Origin: Sycobia sp. Sy_11
Taxonomy: Eukaryota; Arthropoda; Insecta; Hymenoptera; Epichrysomallidae
DNA length: 64,000 nucleotides
Direction of reading: 5' to 3'
Assembly: GCA_018907035.1 (NCBI GenBank)
Contig: JACCIC010000038.1
Span: 1,950,001 to 2,014,000, forward strand
In this document: in pieces, positions 22,722-36,244 of the stretch
Position numbering within the stretch: position 1 is the first letter of the stretch
Layout: every line of letters starts with the position of its first letter
Made by a program: the position numbers and the translations under genes
The notes under the pieces: generated by a model
What the model was told of the DNA's origin: nothing
What the model saw: only the letters and a program-made list of their open reading frames with translations
Database searches by the model: none

Positions 22722-25700
22722 CTATAATAACTCGTAACAAACATCCATTAACTTATTTATATATCAAATGAACTGTATGGTAAAAAAAGTAGTAGATTAC
22801 TCACATATTCCTCTGTATAAAATCGCTTCATTGTGATATTTATTTAAACAGATTCTTAAGTGTCTGATTGTTCCATTTACTTGTGGACATTGTATATCTA
22901 ATATTTCACAGAAAAGAGGAAGTAAGTCTATGTTTTCGAAAGGCATTACTTTACAATTTGGTAAAAATGCTGGGCCTATACCAAAAAAAAATGGCCGCAT
23001 TTCTGGATCTTCATTATCATATCCATGTATACCAAATTCAGATTTTTCATTAGCTAGAATAATATATACATAGTTTTTAATTGTAAAATCATTTTTAACT
23101 ATGCTAAATTATGATAAAAAATACATATAAAATAGTTCTAAATTACATGAATAATTTACCTTTAAAATTAAAAGTTTTTTCATACCATTGAAGACTATTA
23201 TTAAAATCTTGAAAAACATATCCGACTTTAGCTATTATCAGAATAGGTCCTATTCTATTATTCTGAGAATAGTGAAACCTTTTAGGTATATCCTGCTTCA
23301 AATAAACATCAAATTTCTTTGTAATATTTGAAGCTTCTTTTAAATTATTGTATATATCAGTTTGTTTTCCTAAGACAAGAACTTATTTTTAATTAATTCA
23401 AGGAATGTTGATCTCTATAATTATATTCTATAATATATTATACCATTATAGGGATAAATATGCATAACAGGGGATATTCCAGAAGATGTATACTCATTTG
23501 GATTAATATAATTGGTTAAATTTACCATACTATTTAAAGTAACAGTTGACATTCCATGATCACTTAAATGAACAACATTTACGTCACTTAAACAATTTTC
23601 CTTCAGTTGTTCATGCAAATATTGTGTAATAGAATCAAGTTTTTTCAAAATTTCATTAAATTGGTCGTTATAAATACCAATACCATGACCATGGTAATCA
23701 GGCTCTTCAATATATAACATACCAAAATTAATTGGAGTACTTGGATGATTAAACCAAGATATTAATTCATCTACTCTATCTTTCCACGATGCAGTTATAT
23801 TCCATGGCTGTAAAGAAATTAAAAAATTATTATCTCATGACAAAATAATAATTAAATATTCAATTAATTAATTCTTTTTGTCAATCAATTTTGTATTAAA
23901 GAAAAAAATGAATAAAAGAAATCTTTGTAAGTAAAAATATCCTATAGTAATGGTTATTGAAAAATGATATTGTGTATAAAATTTATCAACCATAAAGAAC
24001 AAATTTTTATATTTTGTAACCGTCCCGATCGACGGTCCCTGCGTTCAAAACCGCGCGCGCGCGTAAGCGCGAGTGATACAGTCGCGCTGCCAAAAGGGCA
24101 CGCGCGAAACGCCGCGCAATGCGACGCTCGAACGAAAAAGAAGCGTAGGCTTTCTTCTCTGTCGAGACACGGTGAAAGACAGACGCATTTGTCACCCGTT
24201 CGTACGTCGCCTCAAGCTCCGTGTAACCTTCGAGGATAGTCAGCCCCGCACTGTGAGTGGCTCGTGTCTGTGCTTTAAAGCATCAACTAGAGGACGACCT
24301 GAAAAGGACAGAGAGGACCTCGCGAACAGTGTGTTCCAAGCCCCGGCGATTCTCGCCGCAGCAAGTGTTCGCATCGGGAGAGCGCGTAGCTCCCCGACCG
24401 CCGTTACACCACCGACGCCGCCGCAGTCGCGGCCGCCTGCACGACCGGAGTCGTGTGCTATCTGGCGCCTGAGAGCCCCTGCTCTCCTCCACTTCTACCA
24501 CCAACTGGCCGACGACCTAGCAGCAGCAACAGCAACATCTCCAACTACCTGCCTGGCGGGAGCCGAGCATCGCGAGAGAGCGGGACCCGCACCGCCGCCG
24601 CTACTGCCTGCCTGACTGGTGTCAAGCGGGAGAGGGAGAGAGAGAGAGAGAGAGAGCGACGGCCACCACGTCCAGCAGCCCGTTCCGGAGGACGATCAAG
24701 ATCGCCCCGCAGTACCTGCCGAAGGCAAGTACTTGACCGCCTAGTGGGCTAGGAAGTCAGTTTGCCGTGTCCGCCGCTGCCGCTTAACTTAGCGTTTTAA
24801 CGCGTACTCGTCCATATATGTCCCTGTCGCGTGTCCCCGTCCCCCGCGTGTATCGCGCTAGAGTGTCATTGTAACCGTCGGAAGTGTCGCGGAATCTGCG
24901 CAGCTAATTACGTGTGAGAGTGTGTGTGTGTGTGAGACGAGTACGTGTGCGTGCCAAGTATTAGTGTAACGCGTATGTGAAAGTGTGTGTGTGTGTACAT
25001 ACAGAAATAAATAACGTGTGGTGATTCTCTTAGATCGTTTGTCGTGTTTTGTTATCCCCTACCGATTTCCCCAATTCGTTACAGGTAGACGCGGAGTTAT
25101 TTACTATCAGATTACAGACTTAGTGTTATTTACTATCTATTCTGCTAATTATTTATCGTCCTCCTAAAATCTAAATTCTGTGACTTTAATGTTACACCTT
25201 ATTATATGCTAAATCATATTATAACCTGTAATATTATTACATGCTTGTTATGAAATTCAATGTAAATATATATATGGGCTAGCTTTTATGTCGTACATGA
25301 CTACATTTGTCCTACATATCTTTCAGGTATGTGAATAAGTCTTTCCCGTTTTTTTTCAAATTTTGAGCCTTTATTGTGAAAAATGGTTACAAATGAATTA
25401 TTGAAAGTATTGGCCATCGCTAGCTACAACTTTTTCCCATCTTTCTGGCAACATACGAATCCCGTTGCGAAAAAATTCGACCGGTTTGGCCTCTATCCAG
25501 TCATCCACCCATTTTTTGGCTTCCTCGTAGGAATGGAAGTGCTGGTCAGCCAGGCCATGCGTCATCGATCTGAAGAGATGGTAATCAGACGGAGCAACGT
25601 CTGGACTATACGGCGGGTGGGGTAGGACTTCCCATTTGAGCGTTTCTAAGTATGTTTTCACCGGCGGTGCAACATGTGGGCGAGCATTGTCATGTTGCAA

Positions 25701-27110
25701 AATAACTTTAGCTGTTGCTAAAAAACCTAGCTGGTCCCACCATATACAGAGCATGAGCTTGGCGCCATGAATATTTGGCTTGACCGTCGATGATGATGCA
25801 TGGCCGGGTAGTCCCCATGATTTTCTTCGCTTCGGATTATCGTAACGTATCCACTTTTCATCGCCAGTCACGATACGATGCAGAAAACCCTTTCTTTTAT
25901 GTCGCTGAAGCAGCTGTTCGCAAGTGAAAAAACGCCGTTCGACGTCTCTCAACTTCAGTTCGTACGGCACTCAATTTCCTTGCTTTTGGATCATTCCCAT
26001 GACTTTCAAACGCTTGGAAATGGTTGTTCGGTCAACTCCCAATGCTTCAGCAAGTTCTTCTTGCGTTTGACAAGAATCTTCATCAAGCAAAGTCGCCAAT
26101 TCTCGATCTTCAAAGATTTGCGGCCGCCCGGAACGCTCCTTGTCTTCCACGTCGAAATCACCGCTTTTGAAGCGTCGAAACCATCCGCGAACACTTGAAT
26201 CATCGACACAACCTTGTCCATAAGCCTCCTGAAGCAATCGATGCGTCTCGGGAGCAGATTTCTTCAAATTGAACCAATAAAGTGAAACTTCCCGCAAATG
26301 ACGTCGACTCGGCTCAAATTTCGACATTTTCACGATATCAAAAATTTATGATGCGAAAAAATTTTAACTAATGTGTTAGTATGGAATTGTTGACATATGA
26401 ATAAGCTTGGATTATGACATATGTCACCATTGAATACTCGCACAGTATTGGTGGCGCCATCTCTTACAAAAAACGGGAAAGACTGATTCACACTCCTAAT
26501 AATATTTGATCACATTTGTATAACATATATATATTTAACACACAGTTGTTATACGTGCATATATATATGATTTTCTTTTACCTGATTATATACACATGAA
26601 TCTTGCTTATATACTCATTTACATATGTATTATATACGCATTTAATATATGTTCATCACACTTGTGCATATATATGTTTGCTTTATTCGCTATCTGCGCA
26701 CTTATATGTCTCACGTAGATTATATATTTATTCAAATATATATGTAACATATGTATTGAACATATATTCAGCATACATGCGTATCTTTGCACTTTCTTCC
26801 TCATCTTTTTATTTATATGTCTGATATTCATTCTTTTATATTTGTATATACAACATATATTTAGACCTTATATTCTTTTATATTCATATATACAATTTAT
26901 ATTTACCATAGACGTATATTCATTATAAATGCATATATTCACCTTTTCTATTCAGTATTGGATTATATAAATTTCATATATATTATATATTTACTTAGTC
27001 ATACATAGTATATATTTTTAAAATTTTATCCATTACGTATATATCTTGTATTCATTTTATATTCTTTAAACTATATGCAACATACATACATATCTAACAT
27101 ATAACTATTC

Positions 27111-27163
<53 letters not shown>

Positions 27164-30100
27164 TTTCCTTTCTGTGTATTAAACATTCAATTATATTATA
27201 TATTTATTTACATATATTGCTAATATATATTTATGTAATCATATCTATTAATATATATATGTGTGTAACGTTGCCCCTTCCGATGTTCATGTCCTCTATA
27301 TTAAAATCATCCTGGCCCCTTACACTACTATTAACGTATATATTCATAGTGGTATTGTTCGTCACTGTATTCCCATATCCTGCACTGTGGCAGCTGACAG
27401 CTGTAGCAGAATAGAATCTTCCTTTTTGTTAAGAAAAGAAAAATAGCGTACATTTTTTAACAATATCCAGTATCAGCATTAAACAGATGCTGATGACATA
27501 TAATAATAATAATAACCACATATGATGAGGAAAAAAGAGTAATACTGAAGACTTGTATAGAAGGATGTAATAGAATAAATACAACTTCATTACATCAGTT
27601 ATTGACAATTATATTATATTTCCCCAGTCTTAGAAGAAGACAGATGATCATCGCTCAATGTTATATTATTTCAACACAAGTGACATGTAGCTCATGAATA
27701 TAAGAAAAAAAAAGAAAAATATAGACATAACCAAAATACGTATAAATCTTGGAACAATATTCTAACAGAATATATAGCTGATACATGTACAATATAAATA
27801 TAACCAAAATACGTATAAATCTTAGAATAACATTTTAACAGAATACATAGCTGGTACAAGTACAATATAAATATAACAAAAATACTATAAACCTTAGAAT
27901 AACATCATAACAGAATAAACATGCGTATACAAATAACGTATACAATAACAATATACTTATAATAATAAGAGGGATAAAGTGAATATAACTGAATCAATAA
28001 ACTTTAATACCACATAAATATAATAACAAAGCAACAGTATAAATAAATAATTTTGAATTGTTTATAATAAATAAAATCTTTTTGAAAATGATTAGAAATC
28101 ATTAAGTTTTTTTTGGAAAAATTAATATATTATGGGAAGTTATTAGTTGTTATGTGAAAATAGTTGAACAAACTTTCTATCATAAGGAAGAAAACTCCAT
28201 TAATAATATAAAAAAAAAAAAAAAACAAATCACATAAACTATATATGTGACATCACCAAACTAACAATAATATATCAATATAAATTATACACCGTAATTT
28301 TCTCTCGCTGTTGGTGTGTTAGTCTTCCTGAATGTGGATTTTCTTTGTATTTAACTAAATTTTAATAAATAATTTTGATAAGTAATTTTAATAATTAATA
28401 ACTAATAACTAATTTTAATAACTAATAACTAATTTTAATAACTAATAACTAATTTTAATAATTAAAATAAAGTCCTTAATTAATGAATGCAATGTAAATA
28501 ATCTACAATTAGAATTAATGTTTAAGTAACAAATATAGTAATTACTCACACCTGTTCAGCCACCACAATATAATAAGTGGTAATTACAACTAAAATTTAT
28601 AAATAAATAGTGAAGCAGTATCTTTTTATTTTTTTTAATGGATTAAACAAATAATTGGAATTAGACGTGTAAATCACTGAACCTGGACATAAGTTACAAT
28701 TATTTTAAGTGACATCAGGTGTTGCAATAACAATATTTAACAATCTTTTTTTTCGTGACGAAAAAAAAAATAAAAATAAATAACTAATTAACTGAACATT
28801 TGTACACTATATATAGTGATCGATAATATTAAACCATGGATCCTAAACTGACCACCGAAGTAAAGAGCTCCAACTCCAGAGTAATGGAAGAAACAGAATG
28901 GCTCACCAGCCTCTTTGAGGAAATGCCGTATGGGCAACTAGCGCAGGAAGCCAATCGACTAAACATACGAGGCGATAGTGCTCCGGCAACGCTCAGGAAC
29001 CGATTAATTTGTTTCGAGCTGCGGCGCCTATTCGGTCCCGAAACAACACCATGACAGACAGACGTAGACGAGCTGCAACTGCCAGAAGGACAGTCAGAGC
29101 TAAGCGAAATCTCAGAAATGCTGAGTTCGACTGCGCTCGAAAATAACAAAAAAAGGCAATATCAACGGCCGCGCATCGGGATACTGCGACACCTGAACAA
29201 GGTCATACTGCCGCAGTGAGACCAACCGCAACATCTAGCTGGCAGCATCCCGTCATGCACATGCGTCAACGGCAATCCGCTAAACACCACCGGGCAGCCT
29301 CTAGAGAACACATACCTCAAGGAGACCCGGACAGGTCAGCTACTCCGCCAATGGCGAGTACAGTTCTCAGGAGGTCCTAAAGAGGACGTTAAGGAATTCA
29401 TAGATCGACTGGAGGAAACGATGTGTAGTCTTGACATCCCGGTGTCAGAGATACTAAAATTGATACCGGGCATCCTGAGCGGTACAGCGCGGATATGGGC
29501 GCGCCCAATCAATAAAACTTGGAGATCGCTCAATGATTTCAAGTCGGCACTACGTCGCCAATTCAGGCTGATTGATTACACCCTATGGCTAGAAAAGGAG
29601 CTGAGAGCAAGAGAACGCAAGGCTCAAAAGAGCCAATCAGCTCATATTTATAAGGATTGCGAGTGCTGCTTGACAAGATGTCACCGGCGCTAATACTCGA
29701 ATCCCAACTGGACAGAATATACAGGAACCTAAACCTTGAATACTTAAGATTTTAAATCAATTGACGACCTACAGCTGCTAGGACAGCGCCTTGAACTAAA
29801 GAAGGAATTAACGCCACGGTACAAAGAACCACCTGCAGCAGAAGACTGTATGGTAAGCACGGCAGCATGCGCATACTCAGAGAGATGTTGCCGCTGTTCG
29901 AGGTTAGCCGCACTAGCCAGCGAAAAAGCACCTGATACGCAGAAGCACGTGACGCTGGTCGAACCGTCAGCGTCAATACTGACTAAGTTAAATAACAAAG
30001 ACCTACGAGATACAAAAAAACCACGGAACTACAGCCCAGTAGCTCGTAGTATACGTACACCATCTCCAAAATTACAAGGACGAAACGCGAGTCGGCAATG

Positions 30101-33100
30101 GACCTCACCAGCCAGACAACGATCACCAGCCTACCGTAACCGCACACCCCCACCATCCACCAGATACAGATCCCCTTCACCACACCGAAATAGCTACAGC
30201 ACCGAACGCCCCTACCGAAACCTCTTACGCGATCACCGCTCCGATCGACATAACTATGACAAGAGCTGACGAGAACGGTCACAAACACCAGAATACCGGC
30301 GCGAACGACCAAGCCGCGAAGATTACAAAGAACAACCCTCGTATCACCCAGATCGGCGATCACCGGACCGACAAAGATATAGAAACGAGCACACGGCGTA
30401 TTCCCGAGAAACACGATCCCCTGATCGTGACTCGCGCTCATCGTACAGTAGAGATAGAAGTGATAGCATGTCGAGCAGACGTGAGAACAATAGATCCTGC
30501 TGGACATGCAAGACAACGGGACATTGGGCAGATAGATGCCCAGATAGACGGCAATTGTATTGTTACAATTGCGGAGAAAAGGACGTCACCACACTCAACT
30601 GTACTCGATGTGGCTCGAATAATAGGTCGGGAAACGCAAAGGGGAGCAAGTATATGGTGCCAGCCTTGACACCCCCTGTGACATGGCTCCACGCACAAGA
30701 GAAAATGACAATCTAATTCAATGCCCAGAAGCCAGGGACGTAACGAGTACGTACCCTACGGCACTAATCCATGAAGAGGAAAACAGGTTCTTCCTAAGTA
30801 TTGAAATTATGGGAAAGATCTTTCCGGCACTGATTGATCCAGGCGCTCGGAAGTCCTATGTGGAGCTCGAGTCAGGCAAATTGGTAGAGTCAGCGATCCT
30901 ACCAATAACCTCATATATGCAGATGCCTGACGGAAAACTCTGCCCAAACGATAGAGAAATTGACTTGATACTTAAAATCGATGGCCAACGCTGCAAGGCC
31001 CGATTCAATGTATCAAAAAGACTGAAGTACGACCTCATATTAGGGATGGACATCCTAACCCTAATGAAGGTCACCATCAACTTTGCTAACGCCAAGTGGC
31101 ATATGAACGGGAAAATAACACGACACTTCGTGACGCCGTGTAATGCACCTATGGAAACGATCACCGCCATAGCAGCCGTGAATGGTGTAGCTCGTCTGAA
31201 TGCGGTAGAAAGACAGGAGCTCGATCGGGTGTTGTACGATCTAATACCCGCACCGAGCAAAACCTTGCATCTAGCGCGGATGCAGCCGCATCATATCGAC
31301 GTACAAGGGCACCGTCCCATCAAACAACGGGTACGTCGAATATCAGACAAGTTACTAAAACAGGCGCACAACGAAATAGATCGGCTGCTGGCAGAGGGCA
31401 TTATTGAACCATCAACGAGCGCATGGAGCAGTTGCCCCGTGATTGTGCCTAAGAAAGGCGGAAAAATTCGCTTCTGTATCGACTACAGAGCGGTGAACCA
31501 CGTAACACGGAAAGACGCATATCCGCTACCCCATATAGACGTTTTATTAGACAACCTAAGGGACGCTCGGTATCTATCCAAGATAGATCTGAGCCAAGCG
31601 TACCATCAGATTCCCTTAGACCCAGGCAGCAAGGAAATCACCGCTTTCGCAGTCCCACAGAAGGGACTCTTCCAATATACTCGATTACCATACGGGCTGA
31701 CTAATGCACCAGCCAGCTTTCAAAGAGGTATGGACCTTATTTTCCGGCCGGAATGGCAGTCGACCGTTTTCGTCTACATAGACACATAATAGTCGCCACT
31801 AAGACGTTCGAGCAGCACACTCGGAAACTAATCGCGGTGCTCACCCACCTCAACGAGGTCGGGTTACAAATTAATAAGGACAAAACCGAGTTCTGCTGCC
31901 CGGAGGTTAAATACCTGGGCTACATAATAGACGAAAACGGCCTACGCACTGATCCGGATAAAGTTCGCCCGGTCAGCGAATATCCGAGGCCTACCAACTT
32001 AAAACAGCTACGGGCTTTCCTAGGAATGGTCGGGTGGTATGCTCGCTTTATCAAAGCGCTAGCTGAGATAAAATTACCACTCACTAAGCTGTTGAAGAAA
32101 AATGTTAAATGGCATTGGGGTCCGGCCCAACAAGAGTCATTTGACAAATTAAAGATCCTTCTAACACAAGCACCCGTGCTTGCTCGCCCTACGCAGAACA
32201 AAGCGTACATACTCCAAACAGACACAGGCAGCTACGCACTGGGGGCCGTGCTCAGCCAAGAGAGCAACGGTGAAGAACACCCCATAGCATATGCGAGTCG
32301 AACTCTGAATCAAGCAGAGTCGAATTACACGGTGACGGAAAAAGAGTGCTTAGCTGTCTTCTGTGCGGTGGAGAAATTCAGAGGATACTTGCTAGGCGAA
32401 AGGTTTACGGTCATAACAGACCATAGTTGTCTCAAGTGGCTATACACCCTCAAAAACCCGACGGGCCGTCTAGCAAGCTGGGCGACAGCACTTCAAACAT
32501 ACAACATGGAGATTATACACAGAAAAGGAGCCTTACATCATGTACCAGACGCTCTCTCTAGACCCCCCCCCCCAACAATCCCAATCCCCTACCGCACCGA
32601 TAACCTCTATTGAGAGAGAGAGATGGTACAATGAGAAAATTAACAACATACAAAGAGATCCAGGTAAACATCCAGACTGGACAGTCAGAGGAGACAAGCT
32701 CTACAAACACCGCCCGAATGAGCTCACCAACATCATAGGCGAGAGTCCGATGACTGGAAGCTAACGATACCGTACAAAGATAGAGAGCGAGTCTTGTATG
32801 AGTGTCAGAGCACTCCAACATCAGGACACTTCGGTGTCGAGAAGACTGCGCACAAAGTCAACCAACATTACTACTGGCCGGGGATGAGTAGAGACATCCA
32901 CGCTTATGTCAAGCACTGCCCCGAATGTCAGATACATAAGGTGTCTCAGAGAGCACCGGCAGGCTTGATGGCCCAGCGAAACTTACCAGCAGACATAATT
33001 GGGCCCTTCTCTGCAAACACAGAAACTAACAACGTCTGCGACCGTCCGGTTTTTTCTTTTCATCACACCCAATCATTCGACGACTATGTAGTGACAATAA

Positions 33101-36100
33101 ATAAACAACATATCGAACCAAAAAGGGTACAGCGTCGGCGGGCGTGGACATTAACGGCAAAGTTCCGATTGAAGTCAGCATGCTATGGCTGCTGAAAAAG
33201 GTCAATTACTTGCCCGCTCCACCAACGCTGCACCCACGTAAAAAGAAACACTCAACTACCACAGATCCCACTGTGTCAGAAACACCTACTGAAGACCACC
33301 GAAAAACCAAGAAGCCACGGCTCATCATGACGAAACACCGATCAGCGACATAACCCATCCACGATTTTCCTTCCCTATTTTTTGTATTTCTTATCTTATA
33401 TTATATCTAGTATTAATTATATATATTATACTCTACTATATCATATTATATTCTATTATATTATATTATTATATTATTTTCATATCTTAGGATTATATCG
33501 AATCACCGCAAACCGCTACGACTCCTGTACACCACCGGGTGTCTCGAGTAGGCTAAGAAAAAATGTTATTTTATTCATTCGTATGATAGTATCAAAAGCG
33601 CCACACTTCCATGACCGAACGAATATTCATCCCTATATAGTATGTCATAAATATGTATCACGTTTTTTTTTCCTTCCCTATCGTGTATCGTCTCCCCCAA
33701 CGTTATCAGACCTCGTTTGTATTTATCCCCACGCGCACACGTCCGTTTTGGGAGGGGGAATTTGTAACCGTCCCGATCGACGGTCCCTGGGTTCAAAACC
33801 GCGTGCGCGCGTAAGCGCGAGTAATACAGTCACACTGCCAAAAGGGCGCGCGCGAAACGCCGCACAACGCGACGCTCGAACGAGAAAGAAGCGTAGGCAT
33901 TCTTCTCTGTCGCGACACGGTGAAAGACTGACGCATTTGTCACCCGTTCGTACGTCGCCTCAAGCTCCATGTAACCTTCGAGGACAGTCAGCCCCGCACT
34001 GTGAGTGGCTCGTGTCTGTGCTTTAAAGCATCAACTAGACGACAACCTGAAAAGGACAGAGAGGACCTCGCGAACAGTGTGTTCCAAGCCCCGGCGATTC
34101 TCGCCGCAGCAAGTGTTCACATCAGCAGAGCGCGTAACTCCCCGACCGCCATTATACCACCGACGACGCCGCAGCCGCGGCCGCCTACACGACCGGAGTC
34201 ATGTGCGATCTGCTGCCTGAGAGCCCCTGCTCTCCTCCACCTCCACCACCAACTAGCCGATGGCCCAGCAGCAGCAGCAGCAGCATCTCCAACTGCCTGC
34301 CCGGCGGGAGCCGAGCATTACCAGAGAGCGGGACCCGCACCGCCGCCGCCACTGCCTGCCTGACTGGTGTCAAGCGGGAGAGAGAGAGAGAGAGAGAGAG
34401 AATGCAACGGCCACCACGTCCAGCAGCCCGCTCCGGAGGACGATCAAGATCGCCCCGCAGTACCTGCCGAAGGCAAGTACTTGACCGCCTAGTGGGCTAG
34501 GAAGTAAGTTTGCCACGTCCGCCGCTGCCGCGCCCGCGCCGCTTAACTTAGCGTTTTAACGTGTATTCGTCCGTATATGTCCCTGTCGCGTGTCCCCATC
34601 CCCCGCGTGTATCGTGCTAGAGTGTCATTGTAACCATCGGAAGTGTCGCGGAATCTGCGTAGCTAATTACGTGTGAGAGTGTGTGTGTGTGTGTGAGACG
34701 AGTGCGTGTGCGTGCGAAGTATTAGTGTAACGTGTATGTGAGAATGTGTGTGTGTACATACAGAAATAAATAACGTGTGGTGATTCTCTTAGATTGTTTG
34801 TTGTGTTTTGTTCTCCCCTACCGATTTCCCCATTTTGTTATAGGTAGACACGGAGTATCTGCACGTATCTGCGCCGCGTCAAGGTAAGTGGACGGCGAGA
34901 AAACGCCGTTACAATTTATATATGTAAAACAAGAAAATATATCGCAAATTAGGGCAGCGTATCACGCAAAGCGGTAGCTCGATCTACATTCTCGAAATCA
35001 TGAATATTATAAAGAACAATTTGTATTTCCTCATCTTTATATGCACCGATTGTTACAGCTTGAATGTTGAAATTAAAAAATTATAACTGTTGAAATTAAA
35101 AAATTCTAAAAATTGTATTTTTAATTTTAATTAATTGAAAGTAATTGAAGAAAATTTAAAACTATTTTTTATATTTGTCTACTTTTGCGGTATCGAATGT
35201 GCTCAAAATTTCTGTAACTACCTTACATTGATCTGCTGCATGCAAGAATCCATACCTACGCACAGGTACATATCATATCATATCATATCATATCATAATC
35301 ATATCCCATCCCATCCCATCCCATCCTATCAAATCATATCATATCATACTAATTTATAAAGACAAAGCGTGTTTTTGTTTGTACGCGATAACCGAAAAAA
35401 CTACTGAACCGATTGTTCTGAAATTTGACATATAGATTCTATATTATCTTGGGAAGGATATAGGCTACGTTTTTTATTGAAAATCATTTTGCTTTCATCA
35501 ATAAATTAAGTTAATGGTTTTAACGATCAATTCCGCGAGCTGCCACTAGGTGGCATCTTGAATCACGAACATCAATTCAAAGTAGTCTGCTTAAAATATT
35601 AATACCAGGCCAGTTCAAGTGAATGATCATATCCAACTTTGGAATTCGTATCCTAAAGAAGGTGTGGCGTTAGTTGGTATTACCTTTTTTGTTCTTCAGG
35701 TTAATCTGACACTACTCTCACGCCTTATGGATATCTTTTGATTTTTGTACATTTTTTCAAAAAATAATGGTCTCTCTCTTTCTCTCCCCCCCTCTCTCTC
35801 TCTCTCTCTTTCTTTCTTTCTGTCTGTTTGTCGTTTTTTATAAGATGGTTGTATGCCAAATCATAATAAAAATAATTTGTGAAAACAAATTATAAGAATA
35901 ATTTGATATTTTTTTGAATATTCAATTTTTTTCTGTGCAAAAAGAAAATTGTATAATTATTTTGAAACATATATTGTATAAAATGGTCAGCAAAATATTA
36001 ACTTTTTGAAGTGGATGCTACATTAAAGCAGCTTTTTATACAGAAGCGACAATAGGTAAATTACGGCCAATTATTTATAGAAATATAGATTTGTATATAT

Positions 36101-36185
36101 GAGTACTTTTTACTTAGATATTATTGAATTGTTTATGAAATCGGTTAAATTATTATCTCGGGCGAAGCTGAGACGGGGATGCTAG

Positions 36186-36244
<59 letters not shown>

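Larger units (their letters stand above)
26500..28835. other. AT-rich, repeat-laden segment upstream of gypsy-1 gag
   Basis: About 2.3 kb of very AT-rich DNA: dense TATA/CATATA low-complexity sequence (26520-27260) with (TA)n at 27117-27162, a 73-bp tandem repeat (27727-27918) and a 23-bp tandem repeat (28382-28470). A patch at 27265-27420 is closer to average composition. No gene is seen. It occupies the place of the 5' leader of gypsy-1 but looks like host or satellite DNA. Confidence 0.45.
24015..34913 (+). mobile_element. Ty3/gypsy-type LTR retrotransposon 1, defective
   Basis: Two direct LTRs (24015-25094 and 33763-34913) begin TGTAACCG; the right one ends GCCGTTACA. The flanks share ATTT (24011-24014, 34914-34917), consistent with a 4-bp target duplication in AT-rich DNA. 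Between them lie a broken gag (28836-30718), a broken pol (30683-33353) and a purine tract before the right LTR. The left LTR has lost its last about 56 bp together with the primer binding site, a mariner sits at 25323-26499, and the integrase core is deleted. The element is antisense to the ENPP gene and cannot move by itself. The LTRs differ by several percent by eye, so it is not very recent. Confidence 0.88.

Noticed and set aside
24073..24752. Long overlapping frames rich in Arg, Pro and Ser in the left LTR of gypsy-1, repeated at 34001-34500
   Set aside because: They lie in LTR sequence, differ in frame between the two LTRs and are a by-product of GC-rich, stop-poor DNA.
27727..27918. 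A CRISPR-like array
   Set aside because: The units are contiguous and without unique spacers, and the DNA is clearly eukaryotic.
33021..33353. An env gene in gypsy-1
   Set aside because: The remaining frame is a short basic tail without signal peptide or membrane segment; it fits the end of pol.
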